Shown in pieces: positions 49,756 through 58,758 of a stretch of 64,000 nt of DNA. Each line of letters opens with the position of its first letter. Within the stretch, counting starts at the first letter, position 1. Source of the stretch: Boseongicola aestuarii (GTDB lineage: Bacteria > Pseudomonadota > Alphaproteobacteria > Rhodobacterales > Rhodobacteraceae); assembly GCF_900184815.1 (NCBI RefSeq), contig NZ_FXXQ01000002.1, positions 1-64,000 of the forward strand, in the 5' to 3' direction. Below the pieces are notes generated by a model that worked only from the letters and a program-made list of their open reading frames with translations, searched no databases and had not been told where the DNA came from. The position numbers were made by a program, and so were the translations under genes.

Positions 49756-50043
49756 ATGATTATTAATCACCCTCTTCTTGGTCCACGCGACGCCGCCGAG
49801 TTCGTCTATCTTGGCGATGCCAGCCTGATCGAACGCCCTGATGGTTTTGGCGAGAACGCCGAAGACGCGATGTATGACTACGTCTACCTGCGCGACAATC
49901 CCGCCGGTCAGCACCGCGAGCTTTGGTATCACGAGCAGGGCGACCGATCCTGGCTGGTGGTGACGCGCAACACACTGACCCACGAGATCACCGCGATTGA
50001 ATTGGCCCGCGATGTGGCCCGTAGCAAAGGCCGGTCGAGATGA
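49756..50043 (+). CDS. soxD: Sarcosine oxidase delta subunit, cysteine-free variant
   Basis: A 95-residue subunit. Family features are present: EFVYLGDASLIERPDG, YDYVYLRDNPAGQHRELWYH and GDRSWLVVTRNTLTHEI. Classical delta subunits bind zinc through N-terminal cysteines in a CPxCG-like motif and a later Cys. Here the equivalent start reads INHPLLGPRDAAEF and the protein has no cysteine at all. It therefore belongs to a variant subgroup that probably lacks the zinc site while keeping the structural role. Its stop overlaps the soxA start (ATGA at 50040-50043). Confidence 0.9.
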   Translation: MIINHPLLGPRDAAEFVYLGDASLIERPDGFGENAEDAMYDYVYLRDNPAGQHRELWYHEQGDRSWLVVTRNTLTHEITAIELARDVARSKGRSR

Positions 50044-52943
50044 ATCAGCCAAACCGTATCGACGGCGGCCAGATCGACCGCGCAACGACCCTGAAGTTCC
50101 AATTCAATGAACGATGGTTAACGGCCCACCCCGGTGACACGCTCGCTTCGGCGCTTTTGGCAAATGGTGTGCGTCTGGTGGGCCGGTCATTCAAATATCA
50201 CCGCCCGCGCGGCATTTTTTCCGCCGGGTCCGAAGAGCCAAACGCGCTGGTCCAATTGCACAAGGGCGCAGCACTCGAGCCCAATACCCGCGCCACAACG
50301 GTCGAGGTTTTCGACGGGCTTTACGCCACCAGCCAAAATCACCGAGGGTCGTTGGAGTATGATTTTCTCGCGGTCAACGATCTGCTGTCTCCATTTCTAA
50401 GTGCTGGATTCTATTACAAAACATTCATGTGGCCACGTGCGTTCTGGGAAAAGATCTATGAACCTGTTATCCGTTCCGCCGCCGGGCTTGGGCGGCTTTC
50501 CGGCAAGCCGGACCCCGACGCTTATGACCACGGTTACCTGCACTGCGATGTTCTGATCATCGGTGCCGGCCCCGCAGGCCTGACCGCAGCCTTGGCGGCG
50601 GGTCGCGCCGGACTGCGCGTAATTCTTGCGGACGAAGACTTTCGGATGGGCGGGCGTCTGAACGCCGAAACCCAAGTTGTGGGCGACATGGAAGGCGCCG
50701 CATGGGCACAGGCGGCGGTTGGTGAATTAACGAGTATGAACAACGTCCGACTCATGACGCGGACCACCGTCTACGGCGCCTATGACCACGGCACTTACGG
50801 CGCGCTCGAGCGGATGACGGACCACCTTTCAGACAGTGGCGACAAACCCAGACAGGTTCTTTGGCGCGTCTATTCAAAGCGCGCCATTCTCTGCGCCGGT
50901 GCGACCGAGCGGTCCATTGCCTTCGGCAACAACGACCGCCCGGGCGTGATGCTGGCCGGCGCCGTGCGCGCTTATGTCAACCGGTTTGGAGTTGCTCCGG
51001 GGCGCAGGGTGGCCGTGTTAACAAACAATAACGACGGCCTTCGCACAGTGGATGATCTGCGCGCCAAAGGCATCGAGGTCTCAGCCGTCATAGATGCGCG
51101 CAAGGGCGATTACCTGGTGAATACAACCGGCCGAAAAGGTCTGAAAAGCGTGCATCTGAACAACGGTCGCAGGATTGAAGCCGACTGCCTGGCAGTGTCG
51201 GGCGGATGGTCGCCTAATGTGCATTTGAGCAGTCACCACCGAGGTCGGCCTATCTGGCGCGACGATATCGCTGCATTCGTTCCGGGCGGGGAATTGCCGC
51301 CAGGCATGATTGTCGCAGGTGCCGCCAATGGCACGTTGACGTTGGCGTCAATCTTGAAAGAAGCTCATGAAACGGCCCAAAGGATCGCGACAGACCTTGG
51401 AAAATCCGGCCCCACAGGCGAGCCCCCCAAAGCCAGCGACGAAGACTTTGCGACGGCCCCGATATGGCACATTAACAAAGGTAAACAGCGCGCTTGGGTC
51501 GATCTTCAAAACGATGTCACGACCAAGGACGTCACCCAGTCTCATCGCGAGGGTTTCCGGTCAGTCGAACATCTGAAACGCTACACCACCTTGGGTATGG
51601 CCACCGATCAGGGCAAGACATCGAACATGCTGGGTCTTGCCGTGATGGCCGAGGCCTCCGGCAAGACTATTCCGGAAACCGGCACAACCATCTTCCGCCC
51701 GCCCTATAGCCCGGTCCCCATCGGAGCCTTCGCTGGACGCGCGCGGGGTAAGGATTTCCGCCCGACACGACGGACTCCCAGCCATGACTGGGCTAGCGAA
51801 AACGGTGCCAGTTTCGTCGAAACCGGCGCGTGGCTTCGCGCTGAATGGTATGCGCGCCCCGGCGAAAGAGGGTGGCGCGACAGTGTCGATCGCGAGGTCA
51901 AGGCAACCCGCACGGGCGTCGGGATTTGCGACGTCACCACACTCGGTAAGATCGACATACAAGGCCGCGATACCGCTGAATTTCTTAATAAAATATATGC
52001 CAACGCGTTCCTGAAACTACCGGTCGGCAAGGTCCGATATGGCCTTATGCTGCGGGAAGACGGGACCGTCTACGACGACGGAACAACCGCACGCCTGTCG
52101 GAAACACACTTTGTGATGACGACGACCACGGCCAACGCGGTCTTGGTTTTCCGCAACCTTGAATTTGCACGTCAGTGCCTCTGGCCGGACCTTGATGTCC
52201 ATCTGATTTCAACGACCGACGCTTGGGCGCAATTCTCGGTCGCGGGCCCGAAATCCCGCGCCTTGATGCAAAAAGCGGTAGACGATCTGGATCTGTCGAA
52301 CGAAGCATTTCCCTTCATGGCCTGTGCAGCCTGCACGGTATTTGGGGGCACCCCGGCACGTTTGTTCCGCATCTCGTTTTCCGGCGAATTGGCCTATGAA
52401 ATCGCTGTTCCGGCGCGATACGGTGACGCGATGATCCGTGCGATGATGGCCGCGGGCGAAGAATTCAACCTGACGCCTTACGGCACGGAAGCACTGGGTG
52501 TCATGCGCATCGAGAAGGGTCACGTTGCCGGAAACGAGCTGAACGGACAGACCGATGCACGGATGATCGGACTTGGAAAAATGATATCGCGCAACAAGGA
52601 CTTCATTGGCGCCGCCTTGCTTGACCGACCCGAGCAAACCCGCGATGACGGACTTCAACTGGTCGGCCTTCGCCCGATTGACGCAAACGTCAACCTAACT
52701 GCAGGCGCACATTTCCTGAACCCCGGTGATCCCGCTGATATGGCGCACGATCAGGGTTGGATGACCTCGGTTGCCTATTCGCCGGAGCTGGGGTGTTCCA
52801 TCGGTCTGGGATTTCTGAAACGCGGAAGCGAACGGCACGGCGAAACGCTTCGCAGCTTCAGCCCGATCCGTGCCCAGGATGTCATGGTAGAGGTCTGCTC
52901 ACCACATCACATCGACCCCGAAGGAGAGCGTCAACGTGGCTGA
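50040..52943 (+). CDS. soxA: Sarcosine oxidase alpha subunit
   Basis: A 967-residue subunit of the heterotetrameric enzyme. The N-terminal ferredoxin-like region (about 15-110) reads VGRSFKYHRPRGIFSAG. The NAD/FAD domain has IIGAGPAGLTAALAAGRAG with the glycine motif at about 175-180, then GATERSIAFGNNDRPGVMLA. The C-terminal aminomethyltransferase-like folate domain (about 570-960) has GVGICDVTTLGKIDIQG and TPYGTEALGVMRIEKGHV. It accepts the methyl-derived carbon as methylenetetrahydrofolate. Slightly shorter than the usual ~1000 residues but without a missing domain. It overlaps soxG by 8 bp. Confidence 0.95.
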   Translation: MNQPNRIDGGQIDRATTLKFQFNERWLTAHPGDTLASALLANGVRLVGRSFKYHRPRGIFSAGSEEPNALVQLHKGAALEPNTRATTVEVFDGLYATSQNHRGSLEYDFLAVNDLLSPFLSAGFYYKTFMWPRAFWEKIYEPVIRSAAGLGRLSGKPDPDAYDHGYLHCDVLIIGAGPAGLTAALAAGRAGLRVILADEDFRMGGRLNAETQVVGDMEGAAWAQAAVGELTSMNNVRLMTRTTVYGAYDHGTYGALERMTDHLSDSGDKPRQVLWRVYSKRAILCAGATERSIAFGNNDRPGVMLAGAVRAYVNRFGVAPGRRVAVLTNNNDGLRTVDDLRAKGIEVSAVIDARKGDYLVNTTGRKGLKSVHLNNGRRIEADCLAVSGGWSPNVHLSSHHRGRPIWRDDIAAFVPGGELPPGMIVAGAANGTLTLASILKEAHETAQRIATDLGKSGPTGEPPKASDEDFATAPIWHINKGKQRAWVDLQNDVTTKDVTQSHREGFRSVEHLKRYTTLGMATDQGKTSNMLGLAVMAEASGKTIPETGTTIFRPPYSPVPIGAFAGRARGKDFRPTRRTPSHDWASENGASFVETGAWLRAEWYARPGERGWRDSVDREVKATRTGVGICDVTTLGKIDIQGRDTAEFLNKIYANAFLKLPVGKVRYGLMLREDGTVYDDGTTARLSETHFVMTTTTANAVLVFRNLEFARQCLWPDLDVHLISTTDAWAQFSVAGPKSRALMQKAVDDLDLSNEAFPFMACAACTVFGGTPARLFRISFSGELAYEIAVPARYGDAMIRAMMAAGEEFNLTPYGTEALGVMRIEKGHVAGNELNGQTDARMIGLGKMISRNKDFIGAALLDRPEQTRDDGLQLVGLRPIDANVNLTAGAHFLNPGDPADMAHDQGWMTSVAYSPELGCSIGLGFLKRGSERHGETLRSFSPIRAQDVMVEVCSPHHIDPEGERQRG

Positions 52944-53502
52944 TATTTCCCTTGTTCCCGCCCCGGTTCTGGGCGGATTTCAGCAGACCTTCGCAACATG
53001 CTCCCTGGCAGAACGCATTGATATTGCATTGATTTCCATAGCAATCCCGCGACAGGGCAAAGACGCGCTTACCCAAGGCATTTCGGCACGATGGGCGCTC
53101 GACATGCCGGGCGCAACCAAGATGACGCAAGCGAATGGCCTGCGCGCGATACCCTTGACCGCCGACCAGTTTCTGCTGGCGTTCACGCCCGAAAACGAGC
53201 GAACAGAAGCCTCTGTTCAGGCAGATCTCGAGGGGATTGGATACACTACGGTACAGACCGACGCCTGGGTCATCCTAGAGCTTTCGGGCAAGGGCTCCAT
53301 CGCCGCTCTCGAGCGGATTTGCCCGCTCGATCTGGATCTCGAAGTCTTTCCGAATGAGAGTGCCTCGCGCACGGTCATGGATCACCTTGGGGTGCTGATC
53401 GCCCGCCTTGCCGACGACCGTTTCTGGCTCATGTCGGCGCGATCATCGGCCGCGTCATTCCTCCATGCGGTCGACACCTCCTGCCGTTGGAGCGCGATCT
53501 AG
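52936..53502 (+). CDS. soxG: Sarcosine oxidase gamma subunit
   Basis: A 188-residue subunit starting at a GTG within the end of soxA, with AAGGAGAG ten bases upstream. The gamma family is poorly conserved; features here are RWALDMPGATKMTQANGLRA, DAWVILELSGKGSIAALERI and the C-terminal RSSAASFLHAVDTSC. It completes the tetrameric oxidase. Its TAG stop lies in a CTAG palindrome shared with the stop of the convergent methyltransferase gene, so the two genes overlap by 4 bp and share their 3' ends. Confidence 0.92.
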   Translation: MADISLVPAPVLGGFQQTFATCSLAERIDIALISIAIPRQGKDALTQGISARWALDMPGATKMTQANGLRAIPLTADQFLLAFTPENERTEASVQADLEGIGYTTVQTDAWVILELSGKGSIAALERICPLDLDLEVFPNESASRTVMDHLGVLIARLADDRFWLMSARSSAASFLHAVDTSCRWSAI

Positions 53503-55055
53503 AAATCGGTCGGCGCGCCGCCTTCGGCCTTTCGGCGCGTCACGAAATCCGCCAGTTCATCGCGTATCGCAATGTCCATCGGGGGTGCCTCAAAGCTGTT
53601 CACGATCTCTTTGAAAAGGCGGTGCGCGCGTTCTGCGGTCCAAATCCCACCCGCAAGCTCCCAACCCTCGAAGTTGCGCCAGTCGCTCAGGAAAGGCTGG
53701 TAAAACGCGGTCTCGTAGCGGTCCTGCGTGTGTTGAATACCAAAGAAATGACCCTCGCCACCTACTTCGGCGATGGCATCGACCGCAATATCGTCCGGCG
53801 TGGTCGCGGTGATCATCGGGTCGAAATAGCGGATGATCTGGCCAAGAACCTCGCAGTCCATGACGAATTTCTCGGGGCTCGCGATCAGCCCCCCTTCCAG
53901 CCAACCCGCAGCATGGTAGACAGCGTTCGTGCCGGACTGCACAGCAGCCCAGAGCGATGCGGTGGTTTCCCACATCGCCTGCCCGTCAGGCACATTCGCC
54001 GCACAGGACCCGGACGAGCGCAATGGCAGCCCGTAAAAGCGCGCCATCTGGCCCGTCATCTGCGTCGCCCGCATATATTCGGGAGTGCCAAAGGCGGGCG
54101 CTCCGGACTTCATGTCGACGTTCGAAGTGAACGTTCCCAGCACACAAGGGCAGCCGGGTTTCACCCATTGAAACAACGCGATAGCAGCCAGAGCCTCGGC
54201 AATCGATTGCGCAACCGCGCCGGCCATGGTGACAGGCGCCATGGCCCCGGCAAGCGTGAAGGGCGTCACGATAACCGCCTGCCCGCGGCGCACCAGACGC
54301 AGGCAGCCATCGATCATCGGATGGTCATGTTTCAGCGGCGAGGTCGAGTTGATGTTGGTGTACATATGCGGGCGCGCGCAGAAGTCTTCCTCGCTCAGTC
54401 CACCCGCGATCTTAACCATTTCGACCACGTCCTCGACACGCTCACGTCCCAAAGAATAGGCGTGCATCACCTTGTCGCTCAGGGTCAGCTTGTCAAAAAG
54501 CACATCCAGATGCCGGTCACGCGCGTGCACGTCCACAGGCTCGACCGGATAGCCACCCGCGAAATGGATACAGTTGAAATACTGCGTCAACTTCAGCAGA
54601 TCCTGACACTGTTTTCGCGTTCCCGGCACCTTGCCGGTCTCAAGGTCAAAATAGTTTGGCGGCGACGAGACATTCCCGAAGACCATCGTACGCCCGCCGA
54701 TGGTGATCTGACGGTCGGGATTGCGCGGTGTTATGGTGAACTCCGATGGCGCTTTTGCCACCATCTCCATAACCCACTCGCGGTCCATCCGCACATTCGA
54801 GCCGTTCACTCTGGCACCGATCTCCTTGAGCAAGGCCAGCGCTTCCTCGTTCAGAAAGTCGATGCCGATCTCTTCGAGAATGCGCATGGCGCCATTGTGA
54901 ATCGCCTCGACCCCCTCCGCATCAAGGGGCTCGGTCGGCCGGTCCGTGTTGATCGGCAAGGTCCATGGCGCCTGCGAAATCACATCGCTGGAGCTACGCC
55001 GCGCATTGCCCGCGCGCCCACCGGATCTGCGTCTGCGTTCAGTGCCGTCGCCCAT
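53499..55055 (-). CDS. Trimethylamine methyltransferase (MttB) family protein, non-pyrrolysine
   Basis: A 518-residue protein of the MttB superfamily, with GGGAGAG before the ATG. After an Arg/Ser-rich tail of about 30 residues come the family features AIHNGAMRILEEIGIDFLNE, GGRTMVFGNVSSPPNYFD, and RSSGSCAANVPDGQAMWET. There is no in-frame amber codon, so it lacks the pyrrolysine of true trimethylamine methyltransferase, like the glycine-betaine-demethylating MtgB group. Position at the end of a carnitine operon and next to soxBDAG suggests demethylation of glycine betaine or a related quaternary amine. No corrinoid protein gene lies nearby, so the methyl acceptor is unknown. Confidence 0.85.
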   Translation of the reverse strand: MGDGTERRRRSGGRAGNARRSSSDVISQAPWTLPINTDRPTEPLDAEGVEAIHNGAMRILEEIGIDFLNEEALALLKEIGARVNGSNVRMDREWVMEMVAKAPSEFTITPRNPDRQITIGGRTMVFGNVSSPPNYFDLETGKVPGTRKQCQDLLKLTQYFNCIHFAGGYPVEPVDVHARDRHLDVLFDKLTLSDKVMHAYSLGRERVEDVVEMVKIAGGLSEEDFCARPHMYTNINSTSPLKHDHPMIDGCLRLVRRGQAVIVTPFTLAGAMAPVTMAGAVAQSIAEALAAIALFQWVKPGCPCVLGTFTSNVDMKSGAPAFGTPEYMRATQMTGQMARFYGLPLRSSGSCAANVPDGQAMWETTASLWAAVQSGTNAVYHAAGWLEGGLIASPEKFVMDCEVLGQIIRYFDPMITATTPDDIAVDAIAEVGGEGHFFGIQHTQDRYETAFYQPFLSDWRNFEGWELAGGIWTAERAHRLFKEIVNSFEAPPMDIAIRDELADFVTRRKAEGGAPTDF

Positions 55056-55149
55056 GAAACTCTCCCATCGTTGGGATCATCATTGGAAAAAACCATGGCG
55101 CGCCGCCGACGTAGCAGCGACAGATTCTGTCGTTTTCGACAAATGGCGC

Positions 55150-55836
55150 TCAGCCAGATGCCAGCCAGTCCGAGATATAGCTGATATCGGGCAATACCAC
55201 ATCTGCAAGATCGGCCAGTTCCTCAGCCAGAGCCAGTCCTGTCAGGACACCGATGGTCGTCATTCCAGCCGCCCGCCCCGCTTCAAGATCGTGCCGGCTG
55301 TCACCGACCATCGCACTCTTTTCCGCGCGCGCACCCGTCGCCGCACAAAACCCCAAAAGCTGACCCGGCCCCGGCTTGGCCCCGTATCCACTGTCATACC
55401 CTGCAACAAACTCGAAGTGCTTCGAGATATCATGCGCCGCCAGATGTGCCCGCGCAGGTGCCTCGGAATCATTCGTCACAACACCAAGAATGCGACGACG
55501 CCCAAGCTCCTCCAGCGCCCTATTCAGCCCCGGAACCGCAACGGGCACCATGTCTTCCGCAAAGCGGTTCATGAGCGATATCAAATCGAACCCCGCCGGC
55601 AAGAACGGCTCTGCGACAGCCGCAACATCCGATGCCGACCCGGCGATCACAACGCTCGAGCGATTGAACAGCCCCGAGCGCCTGTCGAACCCGAACGCTT
55701 TCTCGACCGCGTCGACAGATTGCGGCGCGACACTTTCGATGTGGTCCAGAACCCGAACGGCCCACCCGCCCCAACTCGCCGCAAAATCAAACAAGGTCCC
55801 GTCCTTGTCGAAAATGATGGCGTCTATTTCGCGCAT
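55150..55836 (-). CDS. HAD family hydrolase (phosphatase)
   Basis: A 228-residue cytoplasmic hydrolase. Motif I is DAIIFDKDGTLFDF near the start (nucleophile and acid Asp pair), motif II is LGVVTNDSEAPA, motif III contains Lys in SGYGAKPGPGQLLG, and motif IV is MVGDSRHDLEAGRAAG. The ATG at 55836 is preferred; an in-frame GTG 15 bases upstream is possible. Members of this phosphoglycolate-phosphatase-like group clean up or produce small phosphorylated metabolites. Its place in the carnitine operon has no obvious catalytic reason. Confidence 0.88.
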   Translation of the reverse strand: MREIDAIIFDKDGTLFDFAASWGGWAVRVLDHIESVAPQSVDAVEKAFGFDRRSGLFNRSSVVIAGSASDVAAVAEPFLPAGFDLISLMNRFAEDMVPVAVPGLNRALEELGRRRILGVVTNDSEAPARAHLAAHDISKHFEFVAGYDSGYGAKPGPGQLLGFCAATGARAEKSAMVGDSRHDLEAGRAAGMTTIGVLTGLALAEELADLADVVLPDISYISDWLASG

Positions 55837-55930
55837 ACCCAACCCATTCACCCTTTTTCAAATACCAAAAATCGCGCCCGTCAAGTCCGCGCCACGTCAA
55901 AGCATTCAGCCATACCCGGTGAATGAACCG

Positions 55931-56716
55931 CTACCGCCCCTTCCACACAGGTTCGCGTTTTTCGGCAAAGGCACGCGCCCCCTCCTTTTGGTCTTCGGAC
56001 GCATAAAGTCGATCCACCGTCGGCAAGGTCCGGGAGGTGATCCGATTCAGCGCGTCCTGGAACTTCGCGTCCTCCGCATCCCGCACGATCTCCTTGATCG
56101 CTGCATAAACCAGCGGAGGTCCTGAAGCGAGCAACCGGGCAAGATCCCAAATCGTCTGCTCCAAATCCTCGGCCGGTACGATCTCGCGCAGCAGCCCAAG
56201 CCCCGCAGCTTCGCTTGCATCCATCCAACGCCCCGTCAGCAGCAAATCCATCGCCACATGATAGGGAATTCGCTTCGGCAGCTTGATCGACGCCGCATCC
56301 GCAACAGTCCCGGAACGTATTTCCGGCAAAGCAAAAGTCGCAGTATCCGCCGCAACGATCAGATCACACGACAAGGCCAACTCGAAACCACCACCACAGC
56401 ATATTCCGTTGACCGCGCAGATCACCGGCTTGTTCATGTCGGGCAATTCCTGCAGACCACCAAAGCCTCCGACACCGTAGTCGCCGTCTACCGCATCTCC
56501 ATCCGCGGCTGCCTTCAAATCCCATCCTGCACAAAAGAACTTGTCGCCCGCAGCCCTTAAGATGGCCACGCGCAGGTCCGGATCGTCGCGGAAATCGCGA
56601 AACACGTCCCCCATGACCCGGCTCGTCTTGAGATCAATCGCATTGGCCTTCGGCCGGTCCAGAGTCACCTCAAGAATGGCACCGTCACGGCGTGTGTGGA
56701 TGGAAGGATTGGTCAT
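55931..56716 (-). CDS. Enoyl-CoA hydratase, carnitinyl-CoA dehydratase (CaiD)-like
   Basis: A 261-residue crotonase-fold enzyme. The acyl-CoA oxyanion-hole segment FCAGWDLKAAADGD and the active-site region CCGGGFELALSCDLIVAADT with LPEIRSGTVADA are clear. The GTVADAASIKLPKRIPYHVA pattern is close to carnitinyl-CoA dehydratases. It would add water to crotonobetainyl-CoA to give carnitinyl-CoA, or act in reverse. Its ATG overlaps the stop of the upstream CoA ligase gene (ATGA), so ligation and hydration steps are coupled. Generic enoyl-CoA hydratase activity cannot be excluded. Confidence 0.85.
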   Translation of the reverse strand: MTNPSIHTRRDGAILEVTLDRPKANAIDLKTSRVMGDVFRDFRDDPDLRVAILRAAGDKFFCAGWDLKAAADGDAVDGDYGVGGFGGLQELPDMNKPVICAVNGICCGGGFELALSCDLIVAADTATFALPEIRSGTVADAASIKLPKRIPYHVAMDLLLTGRWMDASEAAGLGLLREIVPAEDLEQTIWDLARLLASGPPLVYAAIKEIVRDAEDAKFQDALNRITSRTLPTVDRLYASEDQKEGARAFAEKREPVWKGR

Positions 56717-58704
56717 GTCAGCTCCATTCGGATCAGTGCATCCACAGCGACAGCGCCGCCTTGGTGCACAATAAGGGGGTTGATCTCAATGTCGACAAGG
56801 CTCTCGTCGCCCGCCAACATCGCCTGCACGGTCAGGACCACCTCGACGATCGCCCCCACATCCGCCTTGGGAACACCTCGGAACCCATCCAGCAACGGCC
56901 AAAGCGCCAGACGGCGCAAGGCGGTCTCGACCTCGGCCGTGGTGACAGGGGCCACCAGTGTCACCGTGTCTTTCAGGAGCTCTGCGCGAACTCCGCCGAA
57001 ACCAAGCGTCAACGTCGCACCATAGACCGGATCCCGCGCTCCCCCGATCAGAATTTCCGCAACCCCGCCGATGACCATTTCTTCCAACAGGTAACCCGAT
57101 GCACCGCTCATCGGAGCCTGGCGCTCCAGCGAATGGACATTCAATCGCACCGCGCCCGCTTCGGACTTGTGCGCAAACCCAAGCCCCTTCAAAGCAAAAG
57201 GCGCGCTCAGAGCAGACGCGTCGAGCCCGCTCAATTCCGCCGCCTGCACACCTTTGGGAACGGCAATCCCTGCAGCCTTCAGTCGGGCCTTGGCCGCGAC
57301 CTCGTCCAACAAGACAGCGTCCCGCAGGCCCGAGACGGGCCACGGCAGCCAGCCTTGCGCCCCCGCGGGCACACCAGCAGCCGACAGGGCGGCCAAAGCA
57401 TCGTCAATCCCCAGAAGCGGCGTGACACCCCCCTCGAAAAGCCTGCCGGAAAGCCCTTCGTCAATCGTTTCCTGAAGCGTCGAAACCGCGAAGACAGGTC
57501 GCCCGGTCGCCGCGCGCGCGCCTATCATCGCGTTAAAGGCAGGCTCGAAACTCGCCACATCGCAAAGGCTCGGATTCGGTTGATCGATCACGAAAAGCGC
57601 GGCGTCAAAGCCCTCGGCAGCGACGCTGAAAACCTCGCTCATCAAGGGGAGATCACCCCAGATAAACGTCTGATAATCCAGAGGGTTCGTGATCGAGACA
57701 AGAGGTCCCAATAACGCCGAGAGTCGTGCTTTGGTTTCAATCGGCACCGCTGGAAAGTTCAAATCCGTGGACTCGGCTGCATCCGCAACAAGCCCCGCCT
57801 CGCCGCCCGAACATGACACCGACAAGAAGGTCTTCGCCTGAAGTGGCCCATTCGCGTGCAGCACTTTCAAAGTCTCGATCAGTGCGGGCAAAGAGGTGAC
57901 CTCGCCTGCGCCGATCTGCAACAGGAACGCAGACGAAACCACCGCCGCGCCGGCGAGCGACGCGGTATGGGTCAAAGCCACGGACCGACCCATGTCCGAG
58001 CGTCCGGCCTTCAAGACCACAACACCCTTGCCCGCCCTGCGCGCCGCGGCGACCACTTGCGCGAATGCGCGCGCGTCACCGACGCCTTCCATGTAGACGC
58101 CCAAAGCGGTCACACGGGCATCGGCCAGCATCGCCGCCGCCAAATCAGCCAGCCCGGTCTGTGCCGCGTTCCCGAGACAGGCCAGATAGGCGATCGGCAA
58201 TCCCCGCCGCTGCATCGTCAGGGTCATCCCGATGTTCGACGATTGCGTCAGGATCGCAACGCCGCTCTCAACCGGACGACAGCCCTGTTGATCCGGCCAA
58301 ATCATCGCCCCGTCCAGACAATTGATCAGACCATAGCAATTCGGCCCCAGCACCGGCATTTCACCCGCGCGCGCCACGAACTCGGCCTGCAGTTCATGGT
58401 GTCCCGTTTCAGAAAACCCGGAGGCAAAGCAAATCGCACCGCCCGCGCCCACGTCGCGCAAGTCCGCGACGACATCCAATGTCGCCATCCGGTTCACCCC
58501 GACAAATGCCGCATCCGGCACACCGGGCACGTCCTCAAGCGAGCGAAAACACCGCCGCCCCGCAATGTCGCTCCGTGTCGGATGAACCGGCCAGATCTCC
58601 CCTGAAAATCCGGAAGCCTCGCATTGACGAACAACATTCTCGGCCCAGCCGCCCCCAAAGATCGCCAGGCTTCTTGGTCGCAACAAGCGCGACAAATCAC
58701 GCAT
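56713..58704 (-). CDS. ADP-forming acyl-CoA ligase (acetate-CoA ligase-like)
   Basis: A 663-residue enzyme from the ATG at 58704 (MRDLSRLLRPRSLAIFGGGW); a TTG 27 bases upstream would begin inside a repeat. The N-terminal CoA-binding domain is followed by a succinyl-CoA-ligase-like middle region with the phospho-histidine loop area SVALTHTASLAGA. The C-terminal ATP-grasp domain (about 470-663) contains PFALKGLGFAHKSEAGAVRL and DIEINPLIV. It activates a carboxylic acid to its CoA ester with release of ADP and phosphate. In this operon the substrate is probably gamma-butyrobetaine, crotonobetaine or carnitine. Confidence 0.85.
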   Translation of the reverse strand: MRDLSRLLRPRSLAIFGGGWAENVVRQCEASGFSGEIWPVHPTRSDIAGRRCFRSLEDVPGVPDAAFVGVNRMATLDVVADLRDVGAGGAICFASGFSETGHHELQAEFVARAGEMPVLGPNCYGLINCLDGAMIWPDQQGCRPVESGVAILTQSSNIGMTLTMQRRGLPIAYLACLGNAAQTGLADLAAAMLADARVTALGVYMEGVGDARAFAQVVAAARRAGKGVVVLKAGRSDMGRSVALTHTASLAGAAVVSSAFLLQIGAGEVTSLPALIETLKVLHANGPLQAKTFLSVSCSGGEAGLVADAAESTDLNFPAVPIETKARLSALLGPLVSITNPLDYQTFIWGDLPLMSEVFSVAAEGFDAALFVIDQPNPSLCDVASFEPAFNAMIGARAATGRPVFAVSTLQETIDEGLSGRLFEGGVTPLLGIDDALAALSAAGVPAGAQGWLPWPVSGLRDAVLLDEVAAKARLKAAGIAVPKGVQAAELSGLDASALSAPFALKGLGFAHKSEAGAVRLNVHSLERQAPMSGASGYLLEEMVIGGVAEILIGGARDPVYGATLTLGFGGVRAELLKDTVTLVAPVTTAEVETALRRLALWPLLDGFRGVPKADVGAIVEVVLTVQAMLAGDESLVDIEINPLIVHQGGAVAVDALIRMELT

Positions 58705-58716
58705 CAGCGATCCACC

Positions 58717-58748
58717 CTTCTTTTTGGCCAAAATATCCCCGCCGGAGG
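58717..58748 (-). repeat. Rhodobacterales-type intergenic repeat, first copy
   Basis: On the minus strand contains GGGGATATTTTGGCCAAAAA followed by GAAG. The block GGATATTT-x-TGCCAAAAAGAA recurs inverted at 59963-60014. It sits directly in front of the CoA ligase gene inside the operon. Confidence 0.6.
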
Positions 58749-58758
58749 CGCACGCTGG

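Noticed and set aside
53499-55055. Possible pyrrolysine-containing trimethylamine methyltransferase
   Set aside because: The frame contains no internal amber codon over its whole family-like length, so the enzyme is of the non-pyrrolysine type.
53487-55184. A 565-codon open frame on the plus strand opposite the MttB-like gene
   Set aside because: It is the antisense shadow of a clearly recognisable methyltransferase. The translation has no family features and is rich in Arg and His, as expected from reversed GC-rich codons.
56692-57714. A 340-codon plus-strand frame opposite the CoA ligase
   Set aside because: Shadow of the ATP-grasp region of the ligase; Arg- and Gln-rich translation without motifs.
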